The notes under the pieces: model-generated | Seen by the model: the letters and a program-made list of their open reading frames with translations, nothing else | Database searches by the model: none | What the model was told of the DNA's origin: nothing | Source: Streptomyces coffeae | GTDB taxonomy: Bacteria > Actinomycetota > Actinomycetes > Streptomycetales > Streptomycetaceae | Direction of reading: 5' to 3' | DNA length: 64,000 nucleotides | NCBI RefSeq assembly: GCF_016741875.1 | Contig: NZ_JAERRF010000030.1 | Coordinates: forward strand, 1 to 64,000 | In this document: positions 42,106 to 52,100 of the stretch, in pieces | How positions within the stretch are numbered: the first letter of the stretch is position 1 | Layout: each line of letters starts with the position of its first letter | Made by a program: the position numbers and the translations under genes

Positions 42106-44241
42106 TCAGGCGGCGCTCGGCAGGAACGGGCTCGGAGCGCCGCTCCACGTCACACTCAGCGCTTCACGCGCGCGCGTGCAGGCGACGAACAGGAGACAGC
42201 GTTCCCGGAGCAGGTCCGCGTCGTGCTGCAGCGGGTCCGCCTCGCGTGGGGTGATCCCACGGGCGAACGGGACGGCGCCCTCGTTCACGCCGAGGGCGGA
42301 CACCGCGCGGAACTCCAGACCTTTCATCGCGTGCATCGTCGCCAGCCGTACGCCCTCAGCGCGCTGCGCGACCTGCCCCCTGACTCGTAGCACCGGGATG
42401 CCCGCGGCCTTCAGTTTCTCCTCGGCGGCGTCCAGCGAGAGGTTGAAGCGTGCGCACACGCCGATCTCGTGCGGCGCGAGGCCCTCGGCAAGCAACGCAC
42501 GGACCCGGCCCACCAGGGCCTCGGTCTCTTTCTGCCGGGTCGCGTACCCCTGCGCCTGGGGGCGACCACCGTGCAGCAGGGAGCGGTACCCGGCCAGCGA
42601 GTCCGTACCCTCGCCCTCGAGGGCGTCGACGGTGACGGGCGCGAGGAGCCGCGCCGACCAGGCGAGGATTTCCTCGGTGGAGCGGTAGTTGACCCGCAGC
42701 CTGAAGCTGCGGCCGGCCGTGATGATGCCCAAGGAGCCGAGCGACACCCGGGAGTCGTAGATCCGCTGATGTGGGTCGCCGGTGACGAACAAGTCGTCGG
42801 GGCCGGGCGCCACGGCGGCGCGCAGCGCACGCCACTGAGCGGGATGCAGGCCCTGTGCCTCGTCGACGACGACATGGGCGTACGGGGCCGGCTCACCGGC
42901 GAGGAGTTCCGCCGCGCGGGCACAGACCCGTAGGTGTGTGGTCTCGCCACGGTCGTCCAGGAACTGTTCGAACCGCTCCACTCCGCTCCATACCTCTCGG
43001 CGGCGCGTGGGACCGAGGCCGGTGCCGCGGCCGCGGCGGCTCGCGCCGAGGTAGGCATCGAGAGCGCGGAGGTTCTGGCCGAGAACGACGTGCCGGTATT
43101 CCTGCGCCAGGAACTGCGGGGTGAACGGCAGATCGAGCTGTTTGACTGCCTTCTCCCACAACTGTCGCTGTTCCCGGTCGCCGATCGGCTTGGGCACCGC
43201 GGCGGACTTTGCGCGCACGACGCCGTTCGCATAGGCGTCGACCGTCGTCACGTCGACCCGCGCCAGCAGCTTCTCATCCTCGTCGAGAAGCAGGGCGAGC
43301 ATCTCGCGCAGCCCGGCGGCGAGCGCGTTCGTGTACGTGGTGAGCAGGATGCGGCCGTCCTCGCAGCGGCCGAGGAGATGCTTGACCCGGTGCAGTGCGG
43401 CTACCGTCTTGCCCGTGCCGGGTCCGCCGGTGACCTGGACCGGACCTCCGTACGAGGTGCGGTAGGCGACGCGCCGCTGGGAGGGGTGGAGGAAGACCCG
43501 CCAGGCCTCGAACGGCTTCTCCAGGATCTCCTGGAGCTCCTCGGGCCCCGTGACCAGCCGGATGCGCGCGGGCGTGTTGGCGATCACCGTGGCCAGGTCC
43601 TCGACCGGCTCGGCCGGCGCGTCGGCGGGCCGGCGCACGGCCACGACGTCCCGGTAGACCTCTTCCGGGCTGAAGCCCTCGGCGAGGTACTGAAGCACCT
43701 CCAGCTGATCCTCCGGCAGCAGTGTGGAGAACGCCTCCAACTGGGCCTTGTCCACCAGTGAACGCGCGGCACGCAGCACTTGGTCGTCAATGCCGAACTC
43801 GCGCAGCGTGCCGTCGGAGACGTCCGCGAACAGCAGCCGGGGAGCCGTGCGTGCGGCCGTCTCGTACAGCGGTGTCAGCTCGTCCAGGGCGACGGCGTCG
43901 CGTACCTCCAGGGCACGGGTCGCGGTGTTCGCGCTGTACAGACGCTTCGCCGCCCAGGTGTAGGCGTCATCGTGCGGCAGGACGTTGACCAGCAGGAACG
44001 TGTGGCTGCCGTCGTCGGGGGCGAGGACGACGCCCCGCCAGAAGTCGGTGATGCGGATGGTGCGCATCCGCGGGTCACGGGCGTTCTCGACGGACTCAAG
44101 ATGCAGTCCTTTGTCCGCGTTGAGTTCGGCGACGCCCAAGGCCTGGAATTTCGCCATGGCCTTGCGTACTCCGGCTCGGACGGGCTTCTCCAGGGTGTCG
44201 TAGCCGTCCCAGAAGCTCTGGGCGAAGGCGAGCCGGGGCAT
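42106..44241 (-). CDS. SF1 (UvrD/Rep-like) helicase with RelE/ParE-like N-terminal domain
   Basis: A 711-residue protein. Residues 1-105 (MPRLAFAQSFWDGYDTL to LPHDDAYTWAAKR) resemble the RelE/ParE toxin fold, including the strand RTIRITDFWRGVVL and the C-terminal HDDAY seen in solitary toxins. The remainder is an SF1 helicase: Walker A GGPGTGKTV near residue 273, Walker B VVVDEAQG near 458, motif III GDPHQRIYD, motif IV NYRSTEEI, and the C-terminal MHAMKGLEF and VACTRARE motifs. It is the third gene of the leftward mcrB-mcrC operon, 30 bp after mcrC. It probably assists nuclease or translocation steps in defence. Confidence 0.88.
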   Translation of the reverse strand: MPRLAFAQSFWDGYDTLEKPVRAGVRKAMAKFQALGVAELNADKGLHLESVENARDPRMRTIRITDFWRGVVLAPDDGSHTFLLVNVLPHDDAYTWAAKRLYSANTATRALEVRDAVALDELTPLYETAARTAPRLLFADVSDGTLREFGIDDQVLRAARSLVDKAQLEAFSTLLPEDQLEVLQYLAEGFSPEEVYRDVVAVRRPADAPAEPVEDLATVIANTPARIRLVTGPEELQEILEKPFEAWRVFLHPSQRRVAYRTSYGGPVQVTGGPGTGKTVAALHRVKHLLGRCEDGRILLTTYTNALAAGLREMLALLLDEDEKLLARVDVTTVDAYANGVVRAKSAAVPKPIGDREQRQLWEKAVKQLDLPFTPQFLAQEYRHVVLGQNLRALDAYLGASRRGRGTGLGPTRRREVWSGVERFEQFLDDRGETTHLRVCARAAELLAGEPAPYAHVVVDEAQGLHPAQWRALRAAVAPGPDDLFVTGDPHQRIYDSRVSLGSLGIITAGRSFRLRVNYRSTEEILAWSARLLAPVTVDALEGEGTDSLAGYRSLLHGGRPQAQGYATRQKETEALVGRVRALLAEGLAPHEIGVCARFNLSLDAAEEKLKAAGIPVLRVRGQVAQRAEGVRLATMHAMKGLEFRAVSALGVNEGAVPFARGITPREADPLQHDADLLRERCLLFVACTRAREALSVTWSGAPSPFLPSAA

Positions 44242-44271
44242 GAGGTCTCTTCCTTTCCGCCTGACGGCGTT

Positions 44272-45531
44272 TCATGATCGCGGATGCGGGGCGGCTGCGG
44301 CCAGCCGCCCCGCGACGTCCCGGACGGATGCCAGGATTTGTCCGGGGTCGCGGGACAGATCGAGGCTGTGCTGGTACAGCCGCATTCCCCGTCCGTCCGC
44401 ACCTGTCGTCGTTCCACGCACCTCGTGGAAGCGTGCCGGCTGCCGTCCGGCCGCGTACACCAGGTGTCCCTCGCGCAGGCCGAGGACGGTGGCGTAGGCG
44501 AGCGCCTGGTACAGGTCGGCGTTCAGGAGTCCGTCGGCTTTCTCGACCTTGTACTTGGCGTCCACGACGGCGACCGGAGTGCGGCCGTCACCGGTGCGGA
44601 CGACCAGGTCCGGGCGCATTCGTACGAGGCCGGCGGTGTCGAGGTGGTGGGGGTCCTGGAGGCGCGCGGTCAGGGCGTGCTCCCGAAGGGCCTCACGCAG
44701 GGCGATCGTGACGAAGTCCTCGAACAGCTTGTTCATGTCGAGGAGGAAGCCGTCCACGGCGAGCGGGTCGGCCTCGGGCGGCCGGTGCTCCGGCGAGGTG
44801 CCGCGCAGGACGGCCTCGGCCAGCCGCAGCGCGGGCTGGTAGCGGGAGTTCAGGCGTGACGGCTGCCAACGCGGCAGTTCCTGCCCCCGTATCAGCGGCA
44901 GAGCGTCGGCGAGACGTATGCGCTGATGGGCAAGGCGCCGCCGGACGGGACCGGGAACGCCCGGCAGCCGCAGCAACCGCTCGGCGGCGGCGCGCAAGAT
45001 GCGGTTCTCGGCGGTGTCGGCGGTATACGCGTCGTAGGCGATCTCCACGGGCGGCGTTCGGCCGAAGCGCCGCCGAATCTGCTCAGCCTCGCGCAGCCGT
45101 CCGCGCACCACCAGCGCGGACTCCTCCACCTCCCGGTAGCCCTGGAGGACCCCCTGCCGCAGTGCCGCGTCGATCCGGCGCTCCACCGCGTGTGCGAGCG
45201 CGGGGACGACATCGTCGTACGCGCCGGTGTCGACGGTGCCCTCCCGGCTGTCGCGCCAGGCGCGGGCCGGGTCGAGGCTGAAGCCGAGGAGGAAGAACAG
45301 CCGACTCACGGGGGTCTTGGGCATGATGCGTACGACCGGGCCGCCGGGCGTGCGGACGGCGCCGACCCGGCTACCCGCCCGCAGCAGCCAGTGCCCGCCG
45401 CGTTCTGGGTCGGGGACCGCGCTCTGCAGAATGCCGGAGGCGGCCAGGGCCCGCCCGATCTCGGCGCCCAGCGGAACGGAGACGGCGGGCCCGTGCTCGC
45501 GCAGCGACACCTCGGGCACGGGCACCGTCAC
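44272..45531 (-). CDS. mcrC: McrC-like nuclease subunit
   Basis: A 419-residue partner of McrB in a type IV (modification-dependent) restriction system. The C-terminal PD-(D/E)xK catalytic core is visible: RMRPDLVV near residue 308 and VVDAKYK near 323. The N-terminal part follows the McrBC family pattern (GRALAASGILQ to RIMPKTPVSRLFFLLGF, then AYTADTAENRILRAA). ATG 45531 overlaps the mcrB stop (ATGA). It would be targeted to DNA by the GTPase McrB and cut modified invading DNA. Confidence 0.93.
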   Translation of the reverse strand: MTVPVPEVSLREHGPAVSVPLGAEIGRALAASGILQSAVPDPERGGHWLLRAGSRVGAVRTPGGPVVRIMPKTPVSRLFFLLGFSLDPARAWRDSREGTVDTGAYDDVVPALAHAVERRIDAALRQGVLQGYREVEESALVVRGRLREAEQIRRRFGRTPPVEIAYDAYTADTAENRILRAAAERLLRLPGVPGPVRRRLAHQRIRLADALPLIRGQELPRWQPSRLNSRYQPALRLAEAVLRGTSPEHRPPEADPLAVDGFLLDMNKLFEDFVTIALREALREHALTARLQDPHHLDTAGLVRMRPDLVVRTGDGRTPVAVVDAKYKVEKADGLLNADLYQALAYATVLGLREGHLVYAAGRQPARFHEVRGTTTGADGRGMRLYQHSLDLSRDPGQILASVRDVAGRLAAAAPHPRS

Positions 45532-47333
45532 GGGAGCTGCCCGCGCAGCGAGTCGAGGCCGTAGCGGGCGGTCACGTCGAGGCCCTCGCCGTAGTGGTGC
45601 TCCTCCAGCAACGGCAGGATTTTCGTGCGCCAGGTCCGTTCGAGGCCGCCGTCGCGGTACACGCCCGGCTTCATCAGGTACGAGGGCCCGATGGCGAAGT
45701 CGGCGTCGCCGATACGGGCGTTGAGGGCATCAAGGAGGCGGGCAGGCTCCTGATCCCTCCCTTCGCGCGCGAGCCAGCGCGTGAGCAGCCCGGCGGTCGG
45801 CTCGGTGCGCGGGGACAGCTCCACGAACGCGAAACGGCGCCGCATCGCCGCGTCCACCAGCGCGATCGACCGGTCGGCGGTGTTCATCGTGCCGATCACG
45901 AAGAGGTTGGGCGGCAGTGGGAAGTCGTCTCCGGAGTAGGTGAGACGGACGGACCGGTCCCGGTACTCCAGGAGGAAGTACAGCTCGCCGAACACCTTCG
46001 CCAGATTGGCGCGGTTGATCTCGTCGATGATCAGGAAGTGGGGGATGTGCCGGTTGCCCTCGCGGGAGGCGAGATCGGCGAGCTCCCGCAGCGGGCCCGC
46101 CGTCAGCCGGAACGCCACCTCCCGCGTCTCGGGATCCGCGACGGGGCGGAAGCCCTCGAAGAAGTCCTCGTAGGCGTACGAAGGATGGAACTGCACGATC
46201 TTGACTTGCTCCGGGCCGCCGCCGAAGTGCTCGGCCAACTTCATCGCCAGATACGTCTTGCCGGTGCCCGGCGGACCGTAGAGCACCAACTGCTTCTCGT
46301 CGATGAGCAGTTCCCGCATCTCCTCCAGCCAGGCGCGGTCGTGGACCAGGAGTTCGGCGGCGAGTTCCCCGCTGACATCCGGCAGCGTCAGCTCACGCTG
46401 CGCCGGCCGCTCGCCGGTGTCCCCGGTCTCCGCCGGGTCCGTGCGCCCCGACTGCCCGGTGAGCCCGTCCAGCGCGTCCAGGACACCGGTCAGATCGACG
46501 GCGTCGTGCTGCACGGACAGTTTCTGCTGCACTTCCCCCGGCAACTCCTCGTACGCGTGACTGTCCGCCCGCCAGGCGACGGCCCGGCGCAGATTGGACA
46601 GCCCGCCCGGCGACGCGCTCTGCGTGGCCTCCCCGGTGATCCGCCCGACATGCAGTCGGCCGTCGTCGAAGGTGGCGACCGTGTCACCGACGCGCATCTG
46701 GGTCAGAAAGGCGTGCAACTCGTCGATGAGACCCTGCTTCTGGTTGTACGAGGCCGCCCCCTCGTACCCCTCCTCCACGAAGCGGCGCAGCGTGCTCTTG
46801 GTCGGATCGGTCTCCTCCAGGGGCGGCAGATGCGCGGCCGCGAGCGAGACGAAGCCCTCCTTCAGCCACAGCTGCCGCACCAGGTTGTGCCCGGAGACAT
46901 TGGAGCCGCGCACCAGCCACGCCTTGCGCGGGGCGCGCCAGCCGGTGGCCAGATAGTCGGCCAGCGGATGGCCCTCCGCGGTGCGCCACGACTCGGGGCC
47001 GGAAGCGTCATAGCCGTACACCAGCGCGGCGGCGGCCGAGGACGAGTTGCACTCGATGTCCCGGGCCGCCACCCAACGCGCCGGTGCGCCGGGCCGGGCG
47101 GGGTTGGCCTCGACGAACCCGCCGCTGGCGCGCAGTTCCGCACGCAGTCGGCGTGCGTGGTCGCCGAGTCCGGGCCATGCCTCGGCGGCCACCGTGGAAC
47201 CCGCCCGCAGGAGGAACTTGTGTGTGCCGTTGCCGCCGAACTCGGTGAGCAGGCGTCCGCGTGCTTCGCCGCCGTCCTTGGGCAGCTTGATGTGGAACTC
47301 GGGTGTGCCGGGGAGGAGTTCGGGCTGGGGCAC
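45528..47333 (-). CDS. mcrB: McrB-like AAA+ GTPase
   Basis: About 601 residues. The N-terminal half (1-330) is a specificity region with no recognised methyl-binding fold. The AAA+ domain has Walker A GPPGTGKTYL near 352, Walker B FLIIDEINRANLAKVFGE and the McrB signature GTMNTADRS, followed by AMRRRFAF. The open frame extends to a TTG at 47399, but GTG 47333 has a GGAAGG ribosome site at correct spacing and is preferred. It forms an operon with mcrC and the toxin-helicase fusion, divergent from the sigma factor. Confidence 0.93.
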   Translation of the reverse strand: MPQPELLPGTPEFHIKLPKDGGEARGRLLTEFGGNGTHKFLLRAGSTVAAEAWPGLGDHARRLRAELRASGGFVEANPARPGAPARWVAARDIECNSSSAAAALVYGYDASGPESWRTAEGHPLADYLATGWRAPRKAWLVRGSNVSGHNLVRQLWLKEGFVSLAAAHLPPLEETDPTKSTLRRFVEEGYEGAASYNQKQGLIDELHAFLTQMRVGDTVATFDDGRLHVGRITGEATQSASPGGLSNLRRAVAWRADSHAYEELPGEVQQKLSVQHDAVDLTGVLDALDGLTGQSGRTDPAETGDTGERPAQRELTLPDVSGELAAELLVHDRAWLEEMRELLIDEKQLVLYGPPGTGKTYLAMKLAEHFGGGPEQVKIVQFHPSYAYEDFFEGFRPVADPETREVAFRLTAGPLRELADLASREGNRHIPHFLIIDEINRANLAKVFGELYFLLEYRDRSVRLTYSGDDFPLPPNLFVIGTMNTADRSIALVDAAMRRRFAFVELSPRTEPTAGLLTRWLAREGRDQEPARLLDALNARIGDADFAIGPSYLMKPGVYRDGGLERTWRTKILPLLEEHHYGEGLDVTARYGLDSLRGQLP

Positions 47334-47386
47334 GGGTGACCTTCCGGGGAGAGCGAGGTCGACGCGGACTTCCGCCAGCCTACCTG

Positions 47387-47469
47387 TTGACGGTGTCAAG
47401 CGACCCTTTGTTGCCGAGAAATGCTCTACGTGGAGCTTGTTGACAACGTAAACAGACGGGCCTTAGGGT
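47387..47469 (+). promoter_or_regulatory. Divergent control region: inverted repeat and sigma-70 promoter
   Basis: TTGAC-GGT-GTCAA (47387-47399) is a perfect inverted repeat close to mcrB. Further right, TTGACA (47440-47445) and TAGGGT (47464-47469), 18 bp apart, form a good promoter for the sigma-factor gene. The -35 lies in GTTGACAAC (47439-47447), a 9-mer also present before the methylase-like gene at 40372-40380. Confidence 0.6.
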
Positions 47470-47534
47470 GCGGAATGTGCTGAGTCGGACCTCTTGGGTC
47501 GAACCGGCGCTTGAACGCTGAAGTGGGGGGCGTT

Positions 47535-49094
47535 ATGGGTGGGGAGCCGTCAGTCGAGGCCAATCGGCGTGCGATCGAAGTAGAGTTACCTTCCGTCATC
47601 GAGAGACTGAAGCGGTGTGCGTCTCCTGCGGGCGTTGTCAGCCGCCGGGTCTTCGCGCTGGAGGCGGACCGGCTCGGGCTCACGAGCGACGAGCAGCAGC
47701 GAAGGCTCCGCACCGGGCTCGCCGCTGTCGGCATTCATGTGAAGCCCCCGCGCCGGACAGGGTGTCGGACGTCCGCCACAAGATCTGCCGTCATGTCCGG
47801 GCCGACATCCACCGCGGGCGAAGGTTCGGCAGGCGTGCAGCGGCGCGCCGCTCCGGGGCCCGGGCCCGCCCCCTCCGAGGCGGCGGGACGCCTGGCCCAG
47901 GCCCGGCGGATGCTGGCCCGCTACGCCAATGCCGAAGGCACCGTCAGCAAGCTCGCCCACGACGGCGTCGTACGGCTCCACAGGCTCGGTCCCGCAGAAG
48001 CACGCGAGCTGACCGCCGACTTCCCGATCACCCGCCCCGGCCGGCCCCGCTTGTCCGTCCCGGCGGTGGCAAGCGGACGGGCCCGCCCCACGGCGCCCGC
48101 GCCCGCTCCCGCGCCGAGCACCGCATCCGCGAAGCCGCCGACCGGTAAGAAGCACGCCCACTCCGCCGTTTCCGTCGTGGACGACAGACTGTCCGACGCC
48201 CTCCGCGCCGCACGGGCCGTGCTCAAGGAGGACCGGTGGCGCAGAAACCCGGCCAAGGTGGTGCTCAAGGCCGACGAGGAAGTCGGCCTCGCCGTTCTCC
48301 TCCGCGGCGGTACCGACCGCCTCGGCCGCGATGTTCCGGCGGAGGAGATAGCGGCACTGCCCCGCGACGGCGAGCCGTGGCGCGCTTACGAGTGCCTCGT
48401 CCTGCACAACCGGCGGCTCGTGTGGAAGATCGCTCAGGGCTACCAGGGACACGGACTGGACATCGAGGACCTCGTCCAGCACGGAACCCTCGGACTGATG
48501 CGCGCGGTCCGCAAGTTCGACGCCACCAGAGGCTACAAGCTGTCGACGTACGCGACGTGGTGGATCAAGCAGGCCGTCACCCGGGCTGTCGCTGATGAAG
48601 GCACCTTGATCCGGGTGCCCGTGCACCTGCACGAAAAAGTCAGCAAGGTCGCCGTAGCCGAGCGCAAGCTGCTGAACGAGGGCCGCGCCGCGACCGTCGA
48701 CAACGTGGCCTACGCCACCGGCCTCACCTTCGCCGAAGTGGAGCAGGTGCGCAGGATCAGCCGGCCGACCGATTCCCTGGACCGGATCATCGGCGACGAC
48801 ACCGCACTCGGCGACCTGATCATCGGGCCGAGCCGACAGCCCGGACCTCCTGTCGTGCTGCTCCGCAAGGAATTCCAGGCGCGCCTGCGGCACGTCCTGG
48901 AGCACCTCTCCGAGCGGGAGCGGCACGTCCTCGTCCGGCGCACCGGTCTTGACGGTGACGAGCCGGACACGCTGGAGGACATCGGCGCCGTCTTCGGCGT
49001 CACCCGCGAGCGCATCCGGCAGATCGAATCCAAAGTCAAGGGGAAGTTCCACGGTCAGCTCGTTCGCCACGGGATGATCCCGTCGCACCTCTGA
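47535..49094 (+). CDS. Sigma-70 family factor embedded in the defence operon
   Basis: About 519 residues. The C-terminal half is a full primary-type sigma: region 2 (LVLHNRRLVWKIAQGYQ, LDIEDLVQHGTLGLMRAVRKFD, YKLSTYATWWIKQAVTRAV), region 3, and region 4.2 (LEDIGAVFGVTRERIRQIE). The N-terminal about 230 residues are unusual: a region-1.1-like helical module (1-70), a second short helical module (about 120-170) and Ala/Pro linkers. ATG 47535 follows a G-rich ribosome site. The drmA gene begins 74 bp downstream on the same strand, so the factor is probably co-transcribed with it and may direct the defence genes. Confidence 0.88.
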   Translation: MGGEPSVEANRRAIEVELPSVIERLKRCASPAGVVSRRVFALEADRLGLTSDEQQRRLRTGLAAVGIHVKPPRRTGCRTSATRSAVMSGPTSTAGEGSAGVQRRAAPGPGPAPSEAAGRLAQARRMLARYANAEGTVSKLAHDGVVRLHRLGPAEARELTADFPITRPGRPRLSVPAVASGRARPTAPAPAPAPSTASAKPPTGKKHAHSAVSVVDDRLSDALRAARAVLKEDRWRRNPAKVVLKADEEVGLAVLLRGGTDRLGRDVPAEEIAALPRDGEPWRAYECLVLHNRRLVWKIAQGYQGHGLDIEDLVQHGTLGLMRAVRKFDATRGYKLSTYATWWIKQAVTRAVADEGTLIRVPVHLHEKVSKVAVAERKLLNEGRAATVDNVAYATGLTFAEVEQVRRISRPTDSLDRIIGDDTALGDLIIGPSRQPGPPVVLLRKEFQARLRHVLEHLSERERHVLVRRTGLDGDEPDTLEDIGAVFGVTRERIRQIESKVKGKFHGQLVRHGMIPSHL

Positions 49095-49168
49095 ACCGGT
49101 TGCACGCCGCGGCGGGCCCACCGCTGATCCCTCTCCACGCCCCTACCTGACCCAAAGGAACCCCGCAC

Positions 49169-52100
49169 ATGGACCCGCGCCAAGAGCTGGTCGACTACCT
49201 CACCCGCCAGCTCGTCGGCCCCGCCGGCGGTGACGACGAGGTGCTCGACGCGCCGCCGGACCGGCAGTACCTCATGGGCACCCTGTACCCGCAACAGGCA
49301 GAGCTGGAGCGGCAGCTCGCCCTCGCGGCCGACGAACCTGAGGCGCCGGGTGCCGAGGAGGACGCCCCCGACGTGAATCCGGCCGCCGATCCGGTGCCGG
49401 AGACCAACAGCTGGCTGCCCGCGTCCCTCGGCCTCAGCTTCTACACCACCGCCGCACAGGTCGAGGTGGTCTGCACGGCCGCCCGCTACGAGACACTGCG
49501 GAACGAACCCCGACGCGGGCGGCGCTGGCGCCGGATCCCCCTCACGGCCGAGACGCACACCATCGGCCCTGACCGGGAGAGCGTGCCCGTCCTCGACGGC
49601 CGTGCGGAGATCCGGCTGCGCCGCCGCTCCTACGGCGACGGCACGCTGGTCACCGTCGCCCTGGTCAACACCGCCCGCCACGACGGCGCCGACGGCAAGG
49701 CGCCGAGCTGGGACGACATGCTCTTCCAGTGTCGGCTCACCGCCCGTCCCGCCGACGGCGCCGTCCTGCCCTACCCCGGCGTCCAGCTCGCCAGCCGGGA
49801 CCCCGAGGAGCGCGAACTGCGCCTTCAGTACCGGGACGTCGTCACCCACGCCGTCGGCCACGGCTGCGCTGTCCGCGAGGACCGCGGCGAGGACGGCGCA
49901 GTCGAACGCCTCGCCTGCGAGGCCCTGCCGCACGCCGAGGTGCCCGCCATCCGGGCCGGCGGCCCGCTCGACGCCCCCGTGCTCGTCCTCGCCCACCTGG
50001 CCGACGCGACGGTCAGCAGGGACCAACTCCGCGAGGAACTGGCGGAGTTCGCCGACTCCTACCACGCCTGGTACGTGGGCCAGCGATCCGTCGACGTGCT
50101 CGCCTGGGGGCGGGAGGCCGCGGAGCGGATCCTCGGCCGCATCCGCCAGGCGGCCACCCGCATCGAAGCGGGCGTGCGCACCCTGTGCGACCCGAGCCGC
50201 CCCGAACTCCTCGACGCCTTCCGCATCGCCCAGCGCGCCATGCTGCTCCAGATGCGGCACTCCGCCCCCGACCAGGCCGGTCAACTGCGTCACCGCTCCG
50301 ATCCCGTGGCCCTGGACCCGCCTGTCGACCCGAAGGCCACCTGGCGCCCCTTCCAGCTCGCCTTCTTCCTCCTCGCCCTCGACGGCGTCGCCGAGCCCGA
50401 CCACCGCGACCGCCGGACCACCGACCTGATCTGGTTCCCCACCGGCGGCGGAAAGACCGAGGCGTACCTGCTCTTGGCGGCCTTCACCATCGCCCTGCGC
50501 CGGATCCGCGGCGAGGGCGGCGGAACCGCCGTGCTCAGCCGCTACACCCTCAGCCTGCTCACCACCCAGCAGTTCCAGCGCGCCGCCACCACCATCTGCG
50601 CCCTGGAACACCTCCGCCGCACCGAGCCCGGACTCGGCCTCGGCGACGAGCCGATCACCATCGGCCTGTGGGTCGGCGAGACCACCACCCCCAACAGCTT
50701 CCAGAAGGCCAAGGACGCCTTCGACCAGCAGTACGAGGCCACCCACCCCGAGGACGTCTTCATCCTCGACCGCTGCCCGTGGTGCGGCACCCGTATCCTG
50801 CCGTCGGCCCGGTCCGGTGTCCGCTCCGACTACGGAGTCCGCGCCGAGACGGACGCCTTCGCCTTCCACTGCACCCGTGACGAGTGCGCCTTCCACGACG
50901 TCCTGCCCGTCGCCGTCGTCGACCAGCACCTCTACCGGCGCCCGCCCACCTTCGTCCTCGGCACCGTCGACAAGTTCGCCCGGCTCGCCTGGGAGCCCGA
51001 CTCCGGCAGCCTCTTCGGCGCCGCCACCGGCACCGAAAGCGGCACCGGCAACCCGCCTCCGTCCCTGATCATTCAGGACGAGCTGCACCTGCTCACCGGG
51101 CCGCTCGGCACCATGGTCGGCCTCTACGAGGCGGCCATCCTTCAGCTGTGCACCGGCCCGGACGGCCACCCGCCCAAGATCGTCGCCGCCACGGCCACCA
51201 TCCGGCGCTCCACCGAACAAGTCCGCGCCCTGCACCACCAGGACGTGCAGCTCTTCCCGCCGCCCGGACTCCAGGCCCGCGACAGCTTCTTCGCCGTCCC
51301 CGACACCGGTCGCCCCGGCCGCCTCTACCTCGGCGTCATGGCGCAGGGCCACACCGCGGGCCGCGGCGCCGTCGCCACCACGGCGGCCATGCTCCAAGGC
51401 GTCCACCAGCTCCCCGAGGAGCACCGCGACGCCTACTGGACGCTCGTCGCCTACCACCACAGCCTGCGCGAGCTCGGCCGTACCGTCACCGCGGCCGGCG
51501 ACGACATCCCCGCCCAGCTCCGGGGCCTCCACGAGGGCACCGACGTCCGCGCGCTCGGCGCCGGCGACGTACAGGAACTGACCAGCAACCTGCCGCGCGC
51601 CGAGCAGCCCCTCCTCCTCGACCGCCTCGAGAAGCCCTGGGACGACCCCCGGTCGGTGTCCTTCCTGCCGTGCACCAACATGCTCTCCGTCGGCGTCGAC
51701 GTGAAGCGGCTCGCCTACATGCTCATGCAGGGCCAGCCCAAGACCACCGCCGAGTACATCCAGGCCACCAGCCGCGTCGGCCGCCACCGCGTGCCCGGAC
51801 TCGTCGTCACCTACTTCAACGCCACCCGCCCGCGCGACCGGTCCCATTACGAGACCTTCATCGACTACCACCGGGCCCTCTACCGCTACGTCGAACCCGC
51901 CAGCGTCACCCCCTGGTCCCCGCCCGCCCGAGGCCGTGCCCTGCACGCCGCGCTCGTCATCCTGGTCCGCCACCAGCTCGGCCTGGCCGCCGAGAACCAG
52001 GCCGGACACATCACCCGCCACCAGGACGAGGCCGAGCGGATCGCCGACGCCCTCGCCGATCGCGCCGCGGCCGCCGAGCGCGGTGCCACGGGCGCCGACG

